Assembly: GCA_029945375.1 (NCBI GenBank)
Contig: CM057065.1
Coordinates: 1,488,001-1,552,000, forward strand
Origin: Agaricus subrufescens
Lineage: Eukaryota; Basidiomycota; Agaricomycetes; Agaricales; Agaricaceae
Length of the DNA stretch: 64,000 nt
Direction of reading: 5' to 3'
In this document: positions 60,037-64,000 of the stretch, piece after piece
Numbering within the stretch: the first letter of the stretch is position 1
Layout of the letters: each line of letters starts with the position of its first letter
The notes under the pieces: model-generated
Told to the model about the DNA's origin: nothing
Seen by the model: the letters and a program-made list of their open reading frames with translations, nothing else
Databases searched by the model: none
Made by a program: the position numbers and the translations under genes

Positions 60037-61284
60037 TCCAACGGAGGTTCCTCTTGTATTCACTCGGAGAACGTGAAAAACTTGGTATCTTGCTGGTTTC
60101 TCTCCCCTTTTCACTTGTAAGGCTTCCGAAGTCTACAGTATCACATACCGAGCACCTTTGTATCCACCCAAGGGCTACCCTTGGTGGGCCCCATCCGCGA
60201 CCCGCCCCTCCTTCCGAAATCGATATTCCCCTTATCCAGTGCCTTTTGCCAATGTTAACGTCATATACTAATTTATCAAGAAGACGAACTCACCTGTTAT
60301 CTCTTAAATGCGTGACGCTGCACTGGCCTTCAGTGTGCCCTCGCAGCATGATATACAATGTTGAGTGGTGATCTTACTGGTATACATCAGCTTAAGTCTT
60401 ACCGTGAGTTGTTTGCAAGTTCAACATTGAGGAGAGCACCGTCATATGATCCAAAAGCGACCTGTATCACTGTTCATGCACATGTGTCAGCTCTTGGAAG
60501 CGATGACGCGCTTGTGAAGCCAAGTGCGAAATTCGCAGATCAAACTCCAGTTTTCTTTGGACGCTCTGGATAGTTTGTCATGAGGTATGACTCAATCATT
60601 TGCCAGCGTGCCGCGAGGTTCACCATACACACTAGATTCTCACCAGATGGAAGTTATTCAATGCATGTCTGTTTTGAGGCTGCAATAGAGAGCCCAGTCC
60701 GGATTCCGACTCGTGACTCGATCATCAAATTGATAGTGGTATGTGGAATTTGCTGAGCCTCTCTTCGAGGAACGCCCGAGCCGCAATTGAGACTTGCAAA
60801 AGCCTGGGCCTGCCAAATATCGAAATACTCGCCATGGTACTCTGAGAGATATATAGCAAAGAAGGAGATATCGGCGAGCTAAAAAAAAAAAAAGGTCAGG
60901 AAACCTTAGCACAGTTCAAATTTGTCGAGGATGTTTTGGGCCAAGTAAGCGTTTCCTTGACCATGATCGTCATTATCGATGCGCTGACTGTTTTCATGAT
61001 TTTGATACTTTTGTTCGGCTTAAGACACGTAGCCACGTCGACAAGCAGGGATTACGATGCTTGTCGTGGACTAATTTGTCTACATTGTATCACAGGCCCG
61101 TGGAAGTATCGTCTCACTAAGTTTATACCTATCAATTCAAGAATTGGTTCTGACGGCGTCTATCACCACGTGTTGTAAGGCATCCGACAGTGGCATCACG
61201 TCTGTTCCACTTCAACCTAAGCGCAGTCCCCAATTGCAAGACCTCCCCCAAGGTGTGCGCTCGACCAAAAGCTTGTATTACGAT
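60037..61284. other. Intergenic between P450 copy 2 and the kinase
   Basis: 60037-60150 is duplicated 3' flank. The rest has scattered short open frames (for example 60358-60573) without motifs and an A13 run near 60881. No gene recognised. Confidence 0.45.
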
Positions 61285-63579
61285 ATGGCAGCTCTCCCCA
61301 TCGCTCTCACTGCGGTTGAAGCGACTGCCCAAGCTCTAGGCACACCTATCGCGGCGGGTGTGATTAATGAAATTGTCAAGGCTTGCGAGGAGGTTGGCAA
61401 ACAAAAGGTGAGCCTCTAAGCTTCTGCTCTGTATTTCGGTCTAACACCATTTAGAGAAGTGCGAAGTTACTTGGAAGGAAGTGCCGAGAATTGTCCATGG
61501 CACTGACAGAAGAAGCAGACAAACTGGAGGACGAGGAGATGCGAAAACGTGTTGACGAAGTTTCTGCGTGAGTCTTCCTTGGAGAAACTGTTTGTTCGTG
61601 ATAACACGAAGCTGGCAGGATCCTTAACACCGTCCAAAATCGTATGCAAAAGTGGGCAAGGCTGTCACTGGTTAATCGGTGGTGTGAGTGTGTTGCCACT
61701 TATCATGTAGCCCCACCGCTCAATACTTGCATACCTGCATATGCTAGGGCGTAGAAATGAAATAGGAGCTGGAATCGATAGGCTCCAGAACGATATTGAT
61801 ATTCAGCTGGCCAAGTTCTCGGTAAGTGTTTTCAATGAGTTAGACACCATCTAATGCATAGCATAGATGCAGTATGTGTTGATGAAAAATAGAAGTTTTC
61901 TCAAAACTCAATGATCTTATGATACAGGAATCAAATCGCAATCAAGCGAGCCCAGGATGATGCTGTAGATGTCGCAAACCGAAATCACAAAGAAAGCATG
62001 AAAATGCTTCTTACGCTTCTCGGAGATCGTGATCAGGTCCAGAATATTGTCGAGCGCCATTTGGCTGGAGAAAGTATAGCCAACGATGTGATAGAAGAAG
62101 GTCAAAGGGTCAGTCCTCTGAACATATCGAGAAGCGTATACCGAAGTTGTGTGGCTAGGAACTGCAAGTGCTCCTAAGAGCAGGACCTTCAAGAAGTCCT
62201 TCACGATTTGACTCAGGGTCTCGATCTCCTCATCGCAGAACCCCACCTAACCAAACTCGCGAAAAGGGTCTTGAATTACAGAAGCACTTGATCGATCTCC
62301 GTATCCGTACTGGAATTCTTCCCCCCGACCTGAGACTCGATGGCCAGATCACAAAGCAAGGTGACATTGCCGTAACGGGTGGACCACACACCGATATCTG
62401 GAAAGGCGATTGGCTACAGACTCAGGTACCTAATACGGCGTTTGACTATGTACTACGCTCAGATATCTCGTGCAGGTTGCCCTTAAAGCACTTAGACATG
62501 TCAGGTCAAGTGACGATAAGGCACAAAAGGTCAATCTTATCTGTCGTCAAAAGAGATGATACTTACAGCTCTTAATTCATCGATAGCGTTTTATCCGGCA
62601 AATAGAAATATGGTCGAAACTGAGGAGTAAACATATCCTTCAGTTCTATGGATTCGTCACTGATATCGGATCGAATTTGCATGTCGTAAGTGCTAATTCT
62701 CGCGTGTACCGCAGCAGGAGATTCAATCCAATCTCTTGAGTCAGGTAACACCTTGGTTGGACAATGGCAACGTTCTTGAGTAAAGAAATCGTGTTCTTAG
62801 GTTGCCCCGTTCCTGCTAAAAGGTGGCTTTAGGTACCTTGCTCGTCATCGAGATGCGGATAAAATGCAATTGGTGAGCCGACGGTCCTTCGATCAATATG
62901 TGGGCACATGTACGATGAACTCAGGTCTTAGGAGCGGCTGAAGGTGTGAGATACCTTCACTCAGTGGAAGTCATCCATGGAAATCGTACGTACCACTTTC
63001 AGAAACGTTATAGGTCAAGTCCTCTAATCGTGAATTAGTTAAATGCGTAGGTCTCGCAAACACGCACCGCTTCCCACCCTCCTTACTGATACAAATCAGC
63101 GCAATATCCTCGTCACCGATTCAGCGAGTATACTTCCATAAGGTAATGGAGAATGACATACTTAACTTCAATATCAGGGTCAAGCTTGCATCAGTGATTT
63201 TGGCATGGCTAAAACACTGGAAGATATAACCAACACTCCTATGTCCACAACACTCAAGGACCACGATGGTGCGCGCTGGATGGCGCCCGAACTCATTGAA
63301 GGAGAACCTCCTAGCAAGGCATCTGATGTGTATTCGTTTGCCATGTCAATCCTGGAAATGTTAACGGAAAAACCACCATTGTACGAACACAAGAGAGATC
63401 TTGCTATCATCCGTATCATGGCCATGAAAGGACCAATTCAACCGAGACGTCCAACGGCGCCGGAGGTGGTGCGCTGGTTGACGAACGAAGTCTGGGAGTT
63501 GTTGGAGCGGTGCTGGACGTTAGATCCCGCGGTGCGTCCAACGATGGAGGATGTGATGCAGGATCTAGAGAAGATTTAA
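61285..63579 (+). CDS. MLKL-like N-terminus plus TKL-type kinase domain with HGN catalytic loop
   Basis: Exons give MAALPIALTAVEATAQALG, AAGVINEIVKACEEVGKQK, LLGRKCRELSMALTEEADKL, VQNRMQKWARLSLVNRW and EIGAGIDRLQNDIDIQLAKF. This is the helical bundle found before many basidiomycete TKL kinases (MLKL-NTD / HeLo-like). After a Ser/Arg/Pro linker (GPSRSPSRFDSGSRSPHRR) comes the kinase domain. It has a weak Gly loop (TGGPHTDIWKGDW), the VAIK-type lysine in VALKAL, and alphaC Glu in RFIRQIEIWSKL. Then come YGFV, HGNLKCRNILV in place of HRDLKxxN, SDFGMAK, ARWMAPELIEGEPPSKASDV and ERCWTLDPAVRPTMEDV. The catalytic Asp is Asn, so activity is doubtful. Splicing into GQACISDFG needs a GC donor at 63106. 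Cell-death or signalling role is inferred. Confidence 0.75.
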
Positions 63580-64000
63580 CTCTCCTGGCTGTGGTGATGT
63601 GATGATCGCACGGATGAGATGATATACCATCGCTTCAGTTTGTTCAATGGCTACCTACAATGTTTGATTAATTGTAACATCTCTCCACGACAGAACTTTT
63701 ACTTTTTTTGACAATTTGATTTGGACTTTGACTTCTTGATACTCATGAAACTCGTAACCTCTGGCAGCTGGAGACTTGGAGTTAGACAGGTCACACTATT
63801 CAGGTCCCCTGATCAGTCACGGACTAGCGGCTATCCAATTTCTCAATACTAATTAGCTCCCGCTAGTTGCCTCATGATCATGGCTCACAAGTTCGACACA
63901 TGGTAAACAGCATGAACGCATTAATCACTTTTGGCAAGAAGCCGATCTGTTTTTTCCCTTGGCACCCTTCGGCACGGTTTTACTCCAACATTACCACTTA
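63580..64000. other. 3' flank of the kinase gene to window end
   Basis: 421 bp with no open frame or RNA gene that I can support. Confidence 0.5.

Noticed and set aside
1..64000. Bacterial-style features (operons, ribosome-binding sites, CRISPR)
   Set aside because: The window is eukaryotic: spliceosomal introns throughout and an intron-free nuclear tRNA; none of these features is expected or seen.

Overview
The window looks like nuclear DNA of a filamentous basidiomycete, most likely an Agaricomycete. Genes are cut by many introns of about 45-70 nt with GT..AG borders. The gene families are typical of mushroom-forming fungi: a Clp1-like protein, Agaricomycete F-box proteins, a NACHT NTPase, a kinase with an MLKL/HeLo-like N-terminus, a Plavaka-type DNA transposon, and tandem cytochrome P450 genes. 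All gene models were joined by eye from splice signals, so exon borders are inferences.

Left arm (1-19 kb): a partial GH47 alpha-mannosidase runs off the left edge, then a complete CYP53-like P450. Next is a long nuclear protein on the minus strand with a coiled coil, repeated RML-P-SQ motifs, a partial PHD finger and a C-terminal chromodomain. It is divergent to a tandem pair of flavin monooxygenases; the duplicated unit carries a fragment of the chromodomain gene's first exon. A secreted GH53 endo-galactanase and a Clp1-like gene follow.

Centre (19-43 kb): an intact short-chain dehydrogenase (SDR) and minus-strand F-box paralogues. The order SDR / F-box / F-box fragment / SDR fragment / F-box / F-box / F-box is best explained by a direct duplication from SDR intron 4 to the middle of an F-box gene. 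Its junction lies near 23,670. The SDR fragment was later split by a 5,989-bp transposon (Plavaka-type transposase plus a DUF6532-like protein). The second unit also carries about 5.4 kb with a membrane RING-H2 gene and a NACHT NTPase.

Right arm (43-64 kb): housekeeping genes come first: protoporphyrinogen oxidase divergent to a SWI3/RSC8-type remodeller subunit, then tRNA-Cys. Then come a decayed deaminase-like gene, a truncated tRNA copy, a Ca3427-type periplasmic-binding-fold protein and a tandem pair of P450s. One P450 has a GC-AG intron, and GC-rich repeat material lies upstream of the second. The last gene is a TKL-type kinase with an MLKL-like N-terminus whose HRD-equivalent reads HGN.

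The window mixes conserved housekeeping genes with a fast-changing centre. I see no biosynthetic backbone enzyme, so the P450, FMO and SDR genes are not called a secondary-metabolite cluster.
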